DNA of 64,000 nt from Dendrophyllia cribrosa (GCA_024195265.1 JAJLRJ010000005.1:40406280-40470279); one strand, 5' to 3'; shown: positions 34,801-46,055, counted from the stretch's first letter. The notes: generated by a model not told the origin, from the sequence alone. A program made the numbers and translations.

Positions 34801-37800
34801 AATTGGGCTTTCTTTGTGCCTAATGTGCTGTGTTAGGTCAGCAAGGTATTGTGGTAAAATGAACAGCCGCCATCTTTTTTCCTACGGTGGATTATGGCAG
34901 TACCAAATAAAGAAATTAAAATTATAAATCATGCTCCATGACTGCACTAAAATACTGTGCAAGGCTGTGCTCTTAGAAGCATCATAGAGAGCCCAAAGGC
35001 TCCTAGCCATAGCCCGTTTCGCGGATACGGCAGTCATATTGATTTTGCCCCCAGGGCATCCCATAATGAACATTGAAAACAAAGGAATATATTAATTTAA
35101 ATGCTCATTATGGGATGCCCTGGGGGCAGTTTCCCGTATCTGCGAAACGGTCTTTGAAATCTGGGGTGCCCCGTTGTTATTGGTACACTGTAGTTATGTT
35201 TTTGCTTTTTTATTTAAGACATCATCTGTTCAAAATTTTAAAACCCCCCTCCATAACAAAAACATTTCCTGCAGTGGTTAAAATTTCAGGTCTCCCCATT
35301 TTCTCACCCATCCCTCCCCCTCCCATAAATAATGAACGGTCCCTAAGAGAAGCTGGGTCAATCATTACTAAGACATTTTGAGAGCTGTTACTATTCATTC
35401 TTTTTTTTATTTAAGCTGAAGTTACAATGTATAAGCTTACCTCTTTTTAAAATTCGCACGAAAAGCAAGTCAGGAACGTTAACCGCGTGGCCGTGTAAAG
35501 GAATATTCTTTTACATGGAAAGTTTCTGTTAGAGATTAGCTATCCACTGCCCGGTAATAAAACAGGGGAATTTTGTTTTTGGTCAACCAAACAATTTTTA
35601 TAATGATTTCGAGCGCCAGTGTCCACTTCGTGTGTATCTTTTTATGGCGTGGGTCTCAAAAGGCTGCGGCGTACTATTGCAGTCTTTGGCGTATAGTATT
35701 CCGGCTTGTGATCAGTAATTCATTCATATTTCAGGTTTCATAGAACTCTGCATGGCGTAGATTTCGAAAACTTTAAGTGTATCTTCGGCGTGGGATTCAC
35801 CACGAAATGCAGACTGTTTTTCGAGTCTACCAAAAAAACAACTTACGAGTTGAAAGGATACAATACATTTGAATGTGACAGTGAGTGTTTGATTTCGATG
35901 CGGCCACGCTGAATCTCACGATTATCCTCGGCTTTGAGGCCATATATTTTTTTAAAAAACTTTCCAAGCGAGCCGCCTCAGTTGAACGAGCAATGGCGAT
36001 CGGCGATCAAGGAAAAACAATCTTCGTGTAAGTAGGCACGAAAATGGCGCGATAGATGCAGCTCGCTGATTGAGCAGAAAAATACAATGCCAGAAATTTT
36101 CTGCCCAATCGGAGACGGGGATTTCAAATGGTCGTGGAACTGGTTCGGTAAGTGTAGAAACCCAGGGGCTCGTTCGCTCGCTCTTGAAAACTTTCGTCGC
36201 GTTGATTTTTGCCGAGTTTTTACTTCGTCCCTCCCCGACTAACTGCCCCTGGGTCTCCGAGGATGAACAAGGTCAACTTCAGCCTCACTTCTACTCAAAG
36301 GCCAAGACACTAAGAAGACAACTGTAAAACAGTCTTTTTGCGGCATAACGACCATCTTTTGTAGCACAATCTGCCCTGAAAATGCAACATAGTTTTCCAT
36401 TTTTTTTCCACACCCAATCACAAGGCATGCTCTGAATTTGAATACCACAATAATCATTATTATTATATTCCCGACAAACAGGCTGACTGTAATCACTGTC
36501 TATTTCATACCTTCTGGTTCAGTGGAAGCAGCAGGTCCTTCATCTGATTTGTCAACCAAGGAAACAACATCGCCTATATAAGTGTATACAAATGAACACA
36601 GTCATGTTAGAATTGACCAATGATCTTCTCTTTCAGAAATTATGGGCCGAATGTAAAGAAAAAGCTTTGGAGTACACAATAATGATAACTGTTTATTCAC
36701 AAATGACCTATGAAAAGGAGATATCCTTTTCTAGTTTATCTCCCTCCCTAGACTGGTAAAAACAAGTATTAAACAAACAAATATATACATCACATTTCAA
36801 ACTATAAAATAAATTTAAAATACACTTAAATAATTTAATGTTCACGAGAATAAATAGCATCTGATCTTGTTCTTAATAGTGTTCAAATTTTCTGCTTCGG
36901 CGATTTCTTTAGGTAATATAATTTATTCCATGCATCGATTATGCAAATAAAAAAAGAATATTTGAATGAATCATGTCAGCTGAAAGCTGATTGGAAGGCC
37001 TGTAGCTTTCATGCAGTTTCCTTTAAAGGCACTTAAAATTATCTGGAAAAACAGAATAATGCCAATCCAAGCTTTTTCCTGAACATTTTTTGTTGAGTGT
37101 CCCTGAATAACAGGGAGCAACAGAGAGCCAAAGCTTAAAATGCACATGAAGTGAAATTTCACTACCATTTTTTTTTTGGTAATCTGAAAATAGGTGTTTT
37201 ACGAATTATTTTGATGGGAAAATAAGTCACTTGAAGTGGCAGGAACATATTTTAACAAGCGACGCAAGTTGGGCATATTAGACAAGGACCTGGATTCTAG
37301 TGACATCATTAGTGTGTTTACATCTGAGTGTGTCACTCGTTTTACAGTGGTTGTGGAAGGATTTTTTTTGATTAATTATGTTTGAAAGCGACATGTATTT
37401 TAGCCCCGGGCTCACCCTCTTCTCTGCCAGGTTTTGTTGTGATCGAACACACAAATAACATCACAAATACATTGTTTGTACCTTTTTGGCTGCACTCAAA
37501 ATGTTGCAAATTTCAGGCCCCAGCGGGAGTTTTCAAACCGCTAAAAATAGTGGATCCTCTTTGTGCAAAAGAGGAAAACGATTGAAAATAAAATAAAGTT
37601 GATATAAACAACATAAAACCCTAAAACAAAACGTAGTAAAATTTCACTTCATGTGCACTTTAAAGGTTTTAATCTAGCTAGATAATTTGACTGACCCCCA
37701 GGGCTGAGGAGACGTAATCTGTCTATGTCTTTCCGCAGCTCATCCAGTAAGCTTGTTTGTTTGTCATAAAAGCTTCTTGGCTCCGGTAATTCTTGTCTCG

Positions 37801-40800
37801 GCGGGGAAGGCATCCTCAACACCCCTCCCACTGCTCCCATAAGTTCTTCATTAATGCCGTCAGTATGATCATTTTCAACAACATCCGAATGCTCTGTAAA
37901 GGCCATCAAGGGAATAATAAACACAGGAAACACAGGAAGCATGCTTTATCACTTGCTGGTGTCACTAGGTAGTGTTACAGCTGTGAATTAAGTGCCGTTG
38001 CAATACAAAGTTTAGTAAGACCTTTTGGCCATGTGCCACATTGTTATGGCTGTACACAGAAATGGAACAGTTGATTAAAAAGTCATTGAGAATCCTGTAA
38101 GTGATGCAACAATGAATTACACTTGTTGCATAATCAATTGTCTCATAAAAGTTAGTTTGTGATATTAAGAATGAACCTATCTACATGTAAATTTACTCCC
38201 TGGACATGTGTTGTCTTCTTTGAAGCTCAAAGATGCTTAATATATAATGCATTGATGAAACATCAAAACAGAATTTATACCAAAAATTAATTATTTTTGA
38301 AACCTCGGCCTGGAATTCTTAATTTGTTTTCACCCTTTTCTGTCCAAAACAAACAGCCGTTATCATTTGGTATGATCTTTTATAAAACAAATCACAAGTT
38401 TCTATAAATATTCATCAGCAGATTTATCTGATTTTGAGGAACATTCCTTGTAACTATAAGAGACTCAGGCCCGGGACAAACGTCGAACTTTTCATGAGTC
38501 GAACTAAATTCAGCGAATTAAAGTGCCTATGAAATGAAATTTATTTTTTGATGTATCGAAAGTTTCACCTTTTTAGACCTTGGAATAAAAGGTTTAAAGT
38601 GTTAGGGACGATGCGAAATGCTTTTTTTATGGTCTCAAAGTTAGGTTGTTGGCGCTAAAAAGTGGCTCCAATTTGTGCGCGGCCAAAACCAGTGTCATAT
38701 TACACTGTGACGTAAATAGTTGTACAAACTGCTGCGGGAATATAGAGAACAAGAGAGCTGACAAGAGACGTCGCTAGAGGTGGACCAATATTATGTGGCG
38801 AGCGGCCTCAAACATACGAGATATTAGAATTCTTCGATAACAGAGGGTGTAACAAAGCTTTATTTTGCTCCAGAGGAAAATAGGCCGGCGAAATACACGA
38901 AATTTGTTCGTCGACATCGGAAAGGGTACGTCAAGCGATGTTGTTTTCAATGAAAGCGCTTATTGTTAAGATAAATATTATTTTGCAAAAGAAAATAACA
39001 TTCCGGCCGGTGAGGCCGTTTAATCAAGCATAATTTTTCCAATCCATATCCTGTTTGGAAGTTCCTTCAAGCCTCGGCTCGACTGGAGAGCCGTCGAAGT
39101 CAGTGAGGCCTACAAAAATATACTGACTCGATCGGCACTGACTGGCGAGTAATATAAATGTACGTTTATACCGTATTCCGAATTATAAAATTCAAAGTGC
39201 AGCGACGCAAGTGTTCACTGGAAGGCGTCTATTCTACGGAACATCTATCAAAAATCTACACGTACAAATGCTATTCGAAACAAAATACATCGCTGAATCA
39301 TTGCGTGTTCGATCAGATCAATTTTTATACAATGAAATATAAATCAGACATGAATGTAAACGCGATACTTTGAACTCACTTACAAGCCGCCAAGTGGTTA
39401 AAATTTCCAGAAACGATCAATCGCTGGCAAGACACTGAACTAAGAAGCATAATTATTACGTATATACTTGAGTTCAAACATTTTGAATAAATAAATAAAA
39501 AATACGCTATCAAGGCACCTTGCCGCTAAAAATACACCATTCACATTCAATTCAGCAAGCCGCCTGAAAAACACCACCTCGGATATGCATAACATATCAG
39601 TATAATTTAGAAACTTTCAACTAGCAAGCCGCCAAGACATATCCTTCGCATTGAAAAACGAACTTTAAGTAGACGAGCGGATTGCCAAGCCGATAAAATA
39701 AGTTCATAACCTCCACGCGCGATCAATGAACTTCAGAGAAGACCGGCCGTGTCGCTAATGCGCTAATATCATGATTGTTTGTACTACAAATATATCGTTC
39801 GCGTTCGATAAACGCTAGTCAACGAGCCACTAAAAAGAAATAACAAAAACGCCTCTGCGTTCAATAAGCTTACAACTCAACTGGCGAACCACTGAGACGC
39901 TGTGCTACTGAAATGTATACCTTTCACGTTCAATAATCTAAATGATCAAAGTCCGTCTTCTTCATGTTCACTTCCTTCGCTCAAGCGGCACAGTCGGTTC
40001 GTCTCGCTACGGCAAAACTACAGTGGACACGATCATTTCAGTTGATCAAGAGTGATCCGAAACTGATCCTCTTCACCTTCAGAGGACAGTAAAGAAACAA
40101 ATTAGGCGCTGTCTGACATTTGTACAGCCAAAAACGTTGGCAAAATGACCATCACGCTAAAGGATTCCAAGGGAATTATAGCGTAAACAAACCAATGTGT
40201 CATACTATTTACGTAATTCACGTCATCACGCACGCCCACTCGCCCCCAGGCTCTCCAAAAATTGGAGCCACTTTTCAACCGAAGTGACACATCTTCGAGG
40301 GGCTAAAAAACCGATTTTCTTTCTTTTCCTCGGGAAATGATTATTGTTTTCGTTCTTTGGACATAATAAACTAATGAAAAACGAAGAAAAAAAATTCATT
40401 TCATAGGCACTTTAAGTTCATGAGAAGTTCGACGTTTGTCTCAATTAAATTCGACGGACTCATTTGGATCGACCGACACGTTCTATCCGTCTGGAGCAGA
40501 CGGAAAGAACGACAAAAAATTCGGTTCTTCTGCATTAAGTTCGACGTTTGACCCAACAGACGAAAATAATTAATTTGGGTCGACCCAAACTGCAATTTAG
40601 TTCGACTCATGAAAAGTTCGACGTTTGTCCCGGGCCTTAGCAGTCTATTTCAACTGCTGTTAGGTCTATGCACACAGAATAATTTGTGTTGTAAAACATG
40701 AAACATGCAAGAAAGTTTTGTGAAGTATTGAAAAACGAAAGTAACATGCAAAAGTACTGTCGAAGAGGCTTGATTTGAAAGGTCGCACCATAGGATTTTG

Positions 40801-41037
40801 TCCACAGACTCAAACGTTAGAACAAACCACGCAAAAGTACAGCTGAAGAGGTTTCATTTGAATGGTCACACCATAGGATTTCGTCTACAGACTAAAAAAA
40901 AAAGGTAGAACTACACTACGTGTCTCCATAACTGGCTCTGGGGGTGAAGGGGTTACAAAAAGACTTTAGACTAAATCAGCCCTAACACTGACCCATTTCC
41001 TCAACAGACGACTCAGAGCCACTGTTGTAAGAGCTTT
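31221..41037 (-). CDS. RanBP2/NZF zinc-finger protein gene, 5'-incomplete, in-frame TGA in last exon
   Basis: Four exons join in consistent phase: 41037-40993, 37893-37696, 36573-36511 and 31843-31221. The 5' start was not found. The joined protein has an acidic Ser-rich start (SSYNSGSESSVEEM), a helical segment (DKQTSLLDELRKDIDRL), a Pro-rich linker, a Cys cluster (CQSCRRTYC) and two RanBP2-type fingers (WQCKQC...CLGC and VCPMC...CELC), each with the CT-x-x-N core. NZF fingers often bind ubiquitin, which is an inference here. The Cys cluster is followed by TGA at 31568-31566, after which the same frame continues to TAA. I do not recognise the orthologue; the upstream Cys pattern is AN1- or B-box-like. 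Introns are full of inverted-repeat elements. It could be a gene with a nonsense allele, an assembly error or a recent pseudogene. Confidence 0.6.
34107..34546. mobile_element. Nested MITE with GGGACGGACCATTATTTTTT ends, TAA duplication
   Basis: The inverted ends continue through gacggggggtgttggaaaat. TAA is at 34104-34106 and 34547-34549. It is inserted inside the 33230-35343 element; similar but distinct ends suggest related families. Confidence 0.8.
34645..34893. mobile_element. MITE with AATCCACCGTAGGAAAAAAG ends
   Basis: The end AATCCACCGTAGGAAAAAAG, followed by ATGGCGGCTG, is repeated inverted at 34862-34893. Confidence 0.75.
35013..35151. repeat. Short palindrome, arms about 50-60 bp
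   Basis: tgcccccagggcatcccata at 35046 is repeated inverted at 35108-35127, with flanking cgtttcgcggatacgg / ccgtatctgcgaaacg. Confidence 0.75.
36511..36573 (-). CDS. Zinc-finger gene internal exon
   Basis: This 63-nt exon has acceptor cttatatag and donor gtatga and is phase 1 on both sides. It encodes GDVVSLVDKSDEGPAASTEP, an acidic low-complexity linker. Phase agreement with both neighbours is the main support. Confidence 0.55.
37139..37659. mobile_element. MITE bounded by TTAA beside a zinc-finger gene exon
   Basis: TTAA at 37135-37138 and 37660-37663; the ends read ATGCACATGAAGTGAAATTT and the inverted match. The element ends about 30 bases from the donor of the exon at 37696-37893. Confidence 0.8.
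37696..37893 (-). CDS. Zinc-finger gene internal exon (helical segment)
   Basis: The acceptor is ggcctttacag and the donor gtcagt, phase 1-1. It encodes an acidic start (HSDVVENDHTDG) and a helix (DKQTSLLDELRKDIDRLRLL). A TTAA-bounded MITE ends about 30 bases into the downstream intron. Confidence 0.6.
38468..40636. mobile_element. Small MITE (about 280 bp) split by a 1.9-kb element
   Basis: The ends GGCCCGGGACAAACGTCGAA and the exact inverted copy extend about 42 bases. Removing the inner insertion leaves roughly 280 bp with internal gttcgacgtttg repeats. No clear target duplication. Confidence 0.8.
38522..40411. mobile_element. 1.9-kb TTAA-bounded element inserted in the 38468 MITE
   Basis: TTAA at 38518-38521 and 40412-40415; the ends read AGTGCCTATGAAATGAA and inverted TTCATTTCATAGGCACT. 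The interior is unique, with no transposase frame seen. The interrupted outer MITE confirms both borders. Confidence 0.85.
40993..41037 (-). CDS. Zinc-finger gene small upstream exon (tentative)
   Basis: This 45-nt segment encodes SSYNSGSESSVEEM and has donor gtcagt in the phase needed by the next exon. The acceptor (acatgaagcag) is pyrimidine-poor, so the 5' border is uncertain. Confidence 0.4.
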
Positions 41038-41133
41038 CTGCTTCATGTACATGTAACTCAAGAGCAACAAAAACAACAAAAAAGTCTTTAAAAACAGTTA
41101 CATTTTAGCTGCCCGCGTCTAACAAAGGCTATT

Positions 41134-41333
41134 CTAGGCGGGCTTCTCCCAGGAATGGTTTGGGGTCAACCCAGTCTGAACAATTTCCTGCAGTCCTTGT
41201 AATAAGCTCTCAAACAATGGATGCTCCTCGTTTCCCTGATGAAAGTCTTGAAGGTCTTCTGTCCGTGAACTTGCTTCTTTGGTTTCCTTTTTCAACGACA
41301 GTTCATGTTTGTTGAGTCACGCTAGAGGTTCCT
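41134..41333 (-). pseudogene. Exon-like fragment with in-frame TGA, possibly an older exon of the zinc-finger gene
   Basis: After the acceptor tttttgcag, one frame reads EEPLA, then TGA (41319-41317), then a long charged stretch including TEDLQDFHQGNEEHPLFESL and ending SWEKPA before TAG. Codon use looks protein-like, but no donor joins it in phase to the exon at 41037, and it carries an internal stop. It may be a decayed or alternative exon. Confidence 0.3.
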
Positions 41334-41643
41334 CTGCAAAAATCATCAGACAATAAGACATGAAGGTTAATGAACTAATGTTCTGGTTTTAGTGACAATG
41401 AAGCCCTGTTAAAGTAAATTGTGTCATGCATCATTGCATCGAAAAAGCAACATCAGTGAAAAGTGAAATGAAATGTCAGTGAAATGATGACAAGAAAATT
41501 CAGTGCAATTGTGAAATTGCAGCGTGGAAGTGCATGAAACTCCAGCAGTGACAAGCAAACCTCTGGAAAATTACAAAATTATAGGGTTTGAAATTCAGAC
41601 CAGAGACAATCACACCCCTCCCTTCCCCCAACAGGGCCTCTCT

Positions 41644-42006
41644 GATTGCGTTCGACGATAGGAGAACGCTATCTATTCTGGTCGGTTATCGGTCTGGGCG
41701 CAGGGGATGGTGGGAGGAATTGGGCTGCATACCATGAAATTTCGACGTTTTGGTCTGGCTGTCCACTGGCCTCGATTTCATGCGCAATTGATGATGCGCA
41801 ATTAGCCTGGCAATTAGCAATTAGCCTCGCTTTGACGCGCGTACTCATGTGGTAACACCTTCGTCTTTCGCTTTTGCTTTCGCTTTCGCTCGCGTCAGCT
41901 CGCTGCTCGTGGGTGAGACAGTTGGCTTTGGTTACTTTTAGGCCAGGGGTGCCGCGCGCGCTATACAGCTGAAAAGCGAAAACAACCGTATTTAGCGCGC
42001 GCTATG
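41644..42006. repeat. Tandemly duplicated repeat, unit 1 (uninterrupted)
   Basis: Starts attgcgttcgacgataggag and ends with tagcgcgcgctatgtcgcga. The next unit starts at about 42007 with attgcgttcgacgacaggag. This unit serves as an empty-site reference for two insertions in unit 2. Confidence 0.85.
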
Positions 42007-42248
42007 TCGCGATCATTGCGTTCGACGACAGGAGAACGCTATCTATTCTGGTCGGGTATCGGTCTGGGCGCAGGGGATTGTGGGAAGAATTGGGTTGCAT
42101 GCCATGCGATTTCGAGGTTTGGACTGGCTGTCCACTCGCCTCGATTTCATGCGCAATTGATGATGCGCAATAATTGTGCTTTGATGATGCGCAATTAGCC
42201 TCGCAAATAGCAATTAGCCTAGCTTTGACGCGCGTTCTCAAGTGGTAA

Positions 42249-42501
42249 AGGCCCGGCCAAACGAACGCAACATTTTAACGTAACATGTTGCAACATTGTT
42301 GCGCTCAACATGTTAACAAGCGTTTGGCCACCCTGTTGCAACATGTTGCAACATGTTGGATTGTGTTGGATAAAATTTGACTGTTTTCAAACTTGATCCA
42401 ACACCATTCAACATGTTGCAACACGTTGCGCGCGTTTGTCCAGCTCCGTCACAACACGATCCAACAATGTTGCAAGATGTTGCGTTCGTTTGGCCGAGCC
42501 T
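42249..42501. mobile_element. 253-bp MITE with TAA duplication in repeat unit 2
   Basis: The ends AGGCCCGGCCAAACGAACGC and inverted GCGTTCGTTTGGCCGAGCCT are flanked by TAA at 42246-42248 and 42502-42504. The matching site in unit 1 (gtggtaacacc) has a single TAA. The interior is rich in aacatgttgcaaca. Confidence 0.88.
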
Positions 42502-42573
42502 TAACGCCTTCATCTTTCGCTTTCGCTTTCGCTCGCGTCAGCTCGCTGCTCGTGTGTGAAACGGTTGGCTTTG

Positions 42574-42588
42574 GTTACTTTTAGGGGT
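42574..42588. repeat. Target-site duplication, left copy
   Basis: gttacttttaggggt is identical to 46276-46290 and abuts the end of the Penelope-like element. Confidence 0.88.
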
Positions 42589-42636
42589 ACGTGAAAAAGT
42601 GTTAAGTTTAACGCTGTAAAAAGTGTTAAAAATGAA

Positions 42637-42672
42637 ACTAGACGTTTCGGCAATGCTGCCTTCATCAGTAGT
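42637..42672 (-). ncRNA. Hammerhead ribozyme, downstream pseudo-LTR of the Penelope-like element
   Basis: Core CTGATGA, stem II GGCA/TGCC, then GAAA, a loopless ACGT stem III, cleavage triplet GTC, and stem I ACTA/TAGT. A near-absent, self-complementary stem III is the form described for Penelope-type hammerheads and is thought to act as a dimer. Confidence 0.85.
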
Positions 42673-42748
42673 AAAAATGTGTTCGTTGCTAACGTGTGCG
42701 AAAATTCAAAAAAATTCAAATTCACGCGCGCCGAAGAAAAGCGCGCGC

Positions 42749-42791
42749 ATACATACATACATACATACATACATACATACATACATACATA
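42749..42791. repeat. CATA microsatellite in the Penelope-like element
   Basis: About ten catacata units inside the downstream pseudo-LTR, missing from the inverted copy near 46078. Confidence 0.95.
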
Positions 42792-42822
42792 AACTCGTAT
42801 GCAAGGCTAGCATACGAGTTAA

Positions 42823-45688
42823 TTATGAAAAGCCAAAGTCTTGGTTCAAACCACTCGGCGCCAAAGTCTTGTAATTGAAAATGAACCGCATTTCTTCGCG
42901 TCTTCTCCTGATCTGGTCACTTAGATTCGCTTTAATCACCGCTACCATCATGTCGCTGAGGTTGTGGTTTGGTCTCGTAAAATGTTCAGGCACTGGCAGC
43001 GCAACTTTCTTTTTGATCACATCCAAGCGGTCTCCAAGACGACGGTCCGTCTCTCCAATGTAGACAATTGCAGGGCATTTACGGCATGAAATGCAGTAGA
43101 CCAATTGGCTTGTGATGCACGTATAATGTCCCGAGATCTTGATGTGTCCATTTGTAGTTCTAATACTGTCACTGGAATTGATAAAAGGACAGGTACGGCA
43201 GTCACGTCGGTTGCATGGAAACGTACCCGCCTGACGTTGGAGATCTGACGGCAAACTGCTATGGACTAGCAAATCTTTTAGATTCTTTGCGCGTCGGAAA
43301 ACTTTTAGCGGCGGCTTGTTGAAAATAGCACTCGTGGTGTTGTCATCGCGTAAGATGGAATAGTTTCGCAGAAGGATGTTACAAACGTCGACGTTTTTGG
43401 GGTGGTATGTGATGACCAGAGGTGGGCGGTCGACGGCAGTGTCATTTCCGGGAGTGATGTCAAGTAGATTGTCTCTTCGTTTTGCTTCCGCTTGGACGCG
43501 TGCTCTTGCTATGAGGTCATGAGGATAGCCACGTGCCGCAAAATATGTCTCCATAGTTGTTGCTTTATTGTGAAAATCATTGTCGTCACTGCAGATCTTT
43601 CGCAGCCGTAGAAACTGACTGTATGGAATGGATGATTTACACTTTGATGGATGCGACGAGCTGAAGTCAAGATAAGAATGACTATCAGTGTCTTTGTAGT
43701 AAACAGATGTTGATATGCGGTTGTCGCGGGGGATCATATAGATGTCCAGGAACGGGAGTTTATCAGCTGAGATAGACCATGTGTAGTCAATCTTGGGATG
43801 GTAATTAGAGGCAAACTCGAGAAACTGCTGTAATTCCTGTTCACTGCACGATGTTGCGCCTGCCACATCATCCATGAACCGCTTGTACAGTTCTGGTTTC
43901 ACGTCAGGGTACTCTGCTAGCATCTTCTCCTCGACGTAGCTAACAAAGAGACATGCGTAATTTGGCCCTAATCTGCTTCCCATTGCTACACCACCCACTT
44001 GTTTGTAGTAGTCTCCGTTAAACTCGAAAGAGTTTAGGGTGAGTACCAATTCAGCCATTCGAACAAGAGTGTCCGTTGGGGGTTCTTTGATTTCTCTCTT
44101 GTCTAGAAAATATTTCAGAGCCAACAGACCTTCGTCATTTGGAATGATCGTGTACAACGATTTTATGTCCATAGTAAATACCAATCGGTGCTGCCCATTG
44201 TCACTGAACCGAAACGAATCTAGTATTTGCAACATGTGGGTGGTGTCTTTTACGTAGCTAGCCAATTGGCGTACAAATGGTGCCGTTAACTTGTCGAGAT
44301 AACAAGCTAAATTCTCTGTAGGACATGCGCAAGCGGAAACAATTGGCCTACCTGGATTCCCAGGCTTGTGTATCTTGGGTAGTAAATAAAATTTCGAAGT
44401 ACGCGCATGTTCTACAAGAAGGTTAGTGGCTGATGGAGGGAGTTCCTCGGCCTCTATAGCCTGTTGAACAAAAGAACGCACTAAATCTTGATGTTGTTGT
44501 GTTGCGTCATCAGGAATTCGCTGGTAAAAATTACCGTCCGACAGTTGTCTGTAGGCCTCAGCTAGGTAAAGATCTTTTCTCCAGACGACAAATGCTCCTC
44601 CTTTATCTGCCGCTCTGAACACAACATCAGTTCGTTTCCTCAGTCTCCGTAAGGCCTCTTGTTCTCCCCTGGTGAGGTTGTGCGGTGTAGCCTTACTCTT
44701 GAAGTCTAGATGGTTGACTTCTCTCCGGCATTTGTCAATATAATGATCTAGGGCTGAGAATTTACCAGGTGGAGGGGTCCACTTACTACGCTTGGGTTTT
44801 AAGGATTCAAAAATATCATGGTCGGGCGTACTCGAGTGGTCAGTTGCGGAAGCAGAAATACCATTACGATTGGAAGAAGATTCGTCATCAGGGGTATTAG
44901 AATTATCGTTAGTGATTTCACTGACGGGGTCATCACTTCCACCCTGTTCTCCGGATGAGTCTTCGCTGAAATGAGCTTTAAGGGCGGAGGCGTCCGAAAA
45001 ATTTCTCGTTGTCTTCCTTAGTCGTGAATTCATCCGTGGTTGGTGTTGTGGGTACAAAATTCACGCCCTTTGCTAGTAGAGATTTCTCATCATCGTCCAA
45101 TGGAAGATTGTCAGGTATTGTAACTACTAATTTGTCTATGTTCTGGTTGGTTTCTGGAGGGTTGGCTTCAACGGTTTGGGTGTTAGAGGCGTGATGAGCC
45201 GGTTGAGCTGTGGCCAAACGCGAGAACTTGTCCTCTTTTATTGCACATAATTGTTCATATAATCGCCTGTTAAGTCTATGAATCAAATATGTTGAACGCG
45301 AGAATGTTGTTGCATCACAGACGGAATTTAACTCATTTCGGCAGTTCTGAATATCAACAGTCAGATCGTCGCAAAGACGTCTCATGGAGGATATTGACAA
45401 CCTTATCAAACGACAAGAACAAGAAAAAATAAGGGCTCTTACTTGTCGCGCGACGAGTCCGTTATTGATGTCAAACCCTGGATGAAAGTTCAGGCGGAAT
45501 CCTGACGGAATGAGCTTTCTTCGGAGACATTTTCCCAAGAAGTGAACATGACTTGAGTATCTCGTCTTGGCGAATGTTTTTTTGGCTAACGTAAATGTTT
45601 GCATCCTTGCTGCTGCTGGATGTTCAAGATCGAGTGAGGACATCAGCTCACCGAGAAGTTCGTTGGTAGAGTTCCTTAGACCGGGCAT
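42823..45688 (-). pseudogene. Penelope-like polyprotein: N-terminal domain, reverse transcriptase, GIY-YIG endonuclease; frameshifted
   Basis: The protein starts at ATG 45688. After about 235 codons, one extra base near 44982 shifts the frame; the rest reads open to TAA at 42825-42823, about 950 codons in all. RT landmarks in order are AADKGGAFVVW, FYLLPKIHKPGNPGRPI, motif A FTMDIKSLYTIIP, motif B GGVAMGSRLGPNYACLF, motif C FMDDVAG and LPFLDIYM. A Cys-rich linker (CNRRDCRTCPF) and a C-terminal YCISCRKC...IVYIGETDRRLGDR block form the GIY-YIG endonuclease. The R-x2-EH segment usually found just after the YIG block seems missing, as GDRL runs straight into DVIKKK. The NFVPTTP segment near residue 215 is also typical of the family. 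Confidence 0.92.
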
Positions 45689-45817
45689 ATTTTCACTGTT
45701 GGTGGATAGTCGCAGATTTCAAATGTAACGATAAATAAATATGTATCCTGCGCAGCGTTAGTTGTAGTTACGTGAAAAAGTGTTAAGTTTAACGCTGTAA
45801 AAAGTGTTAAAAATGAA

Positions 45818-45853
45818 ACTAGACGTTTCGGCAATGCTGCCTTCATCAGTAGT
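45818..45853 (-). ncRNA. Hammerhead ribozyme, upstream pseudo-LTR of the Penelope-like element
   Basis: Core, stem II, GAAACGTC and stem I are identical to the copy at 42672-42637 and in the same sense as the reading frame, about 130 bases before its ATG. Confidence 0.85.
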
Positions 45854-45905
45854 AAAAATGTGTTCGTTGCCAACGTGTGCGAAAATTAAAAAAAATTCAA
45901 ATTCA

Positions 45906-46055
45906 CCAAACCACAACCTCAGCGACATGATGGTAGCGGTGATTAAAGCGAATCTAGGTGACCAGATCAGGAGAAGACGCGAAGAAATGCGGTTCATTTT
46001 CAATTACAAGACTTTGGCGCCGAGTGGTTTGAACCAAGACTTTGGCTTTTCATAA
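45906..46055 (+). pseudogene. Inverted 3'-terminal coding fragment of the Penelope-like element
   Basis: The plus-strand frame reads PNHNLSDMMVAVIKANL and on to KTLAPSGLNQDFGFS then stop, nearly identical to the C-terminus encoded at 42823-42975 on the other strand. It joins the oppositely oriented leader at 45905/45906, a head-to-head junction. Confidence 0.9.

Larger units (their letters stand above)
33230..35343. mobile_element. TAA-flanked element with GGGACCGTTCATTATTTATG ends
   Basis: The terminal repeats extend through gatgggtgagaaa on both sides. TAA at 33227-33229 and 35344-35346 is a probable 3-bp target duplication (TWA type, as in PIF/Harbinger). G and C runs (33250-33274, 33383-33402) lie inside. 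Confidence 0.75.
32475..36266. repeat. 3.8-kb inverted repeat, arms about 550 bp, filled with nested MITEs
   Basis: Arms 32475-33020 and 35713-36266 are inverted copies differing at only a few sites. On the outward-reading strand each has an ATG followed by IGDQGKTIF and a strong donor gtaagt. After about 50 bases comes a second exon-like block (KIQCQKFSAQSETG) with donor gtaagt. The centre holds MITEs at 33230-35343 and 34107-34546 and shorter palindromes. It occupies the last intron of the zinc-finger gene. Confidence 0.8.

Noticed and set aside
42510..42782. 90-codon minus-strand ORF beginning MYVCMYVCMYVC
   Set aside because: It is the translation of the CATA microsatellite and pseudo-LTR sequence.
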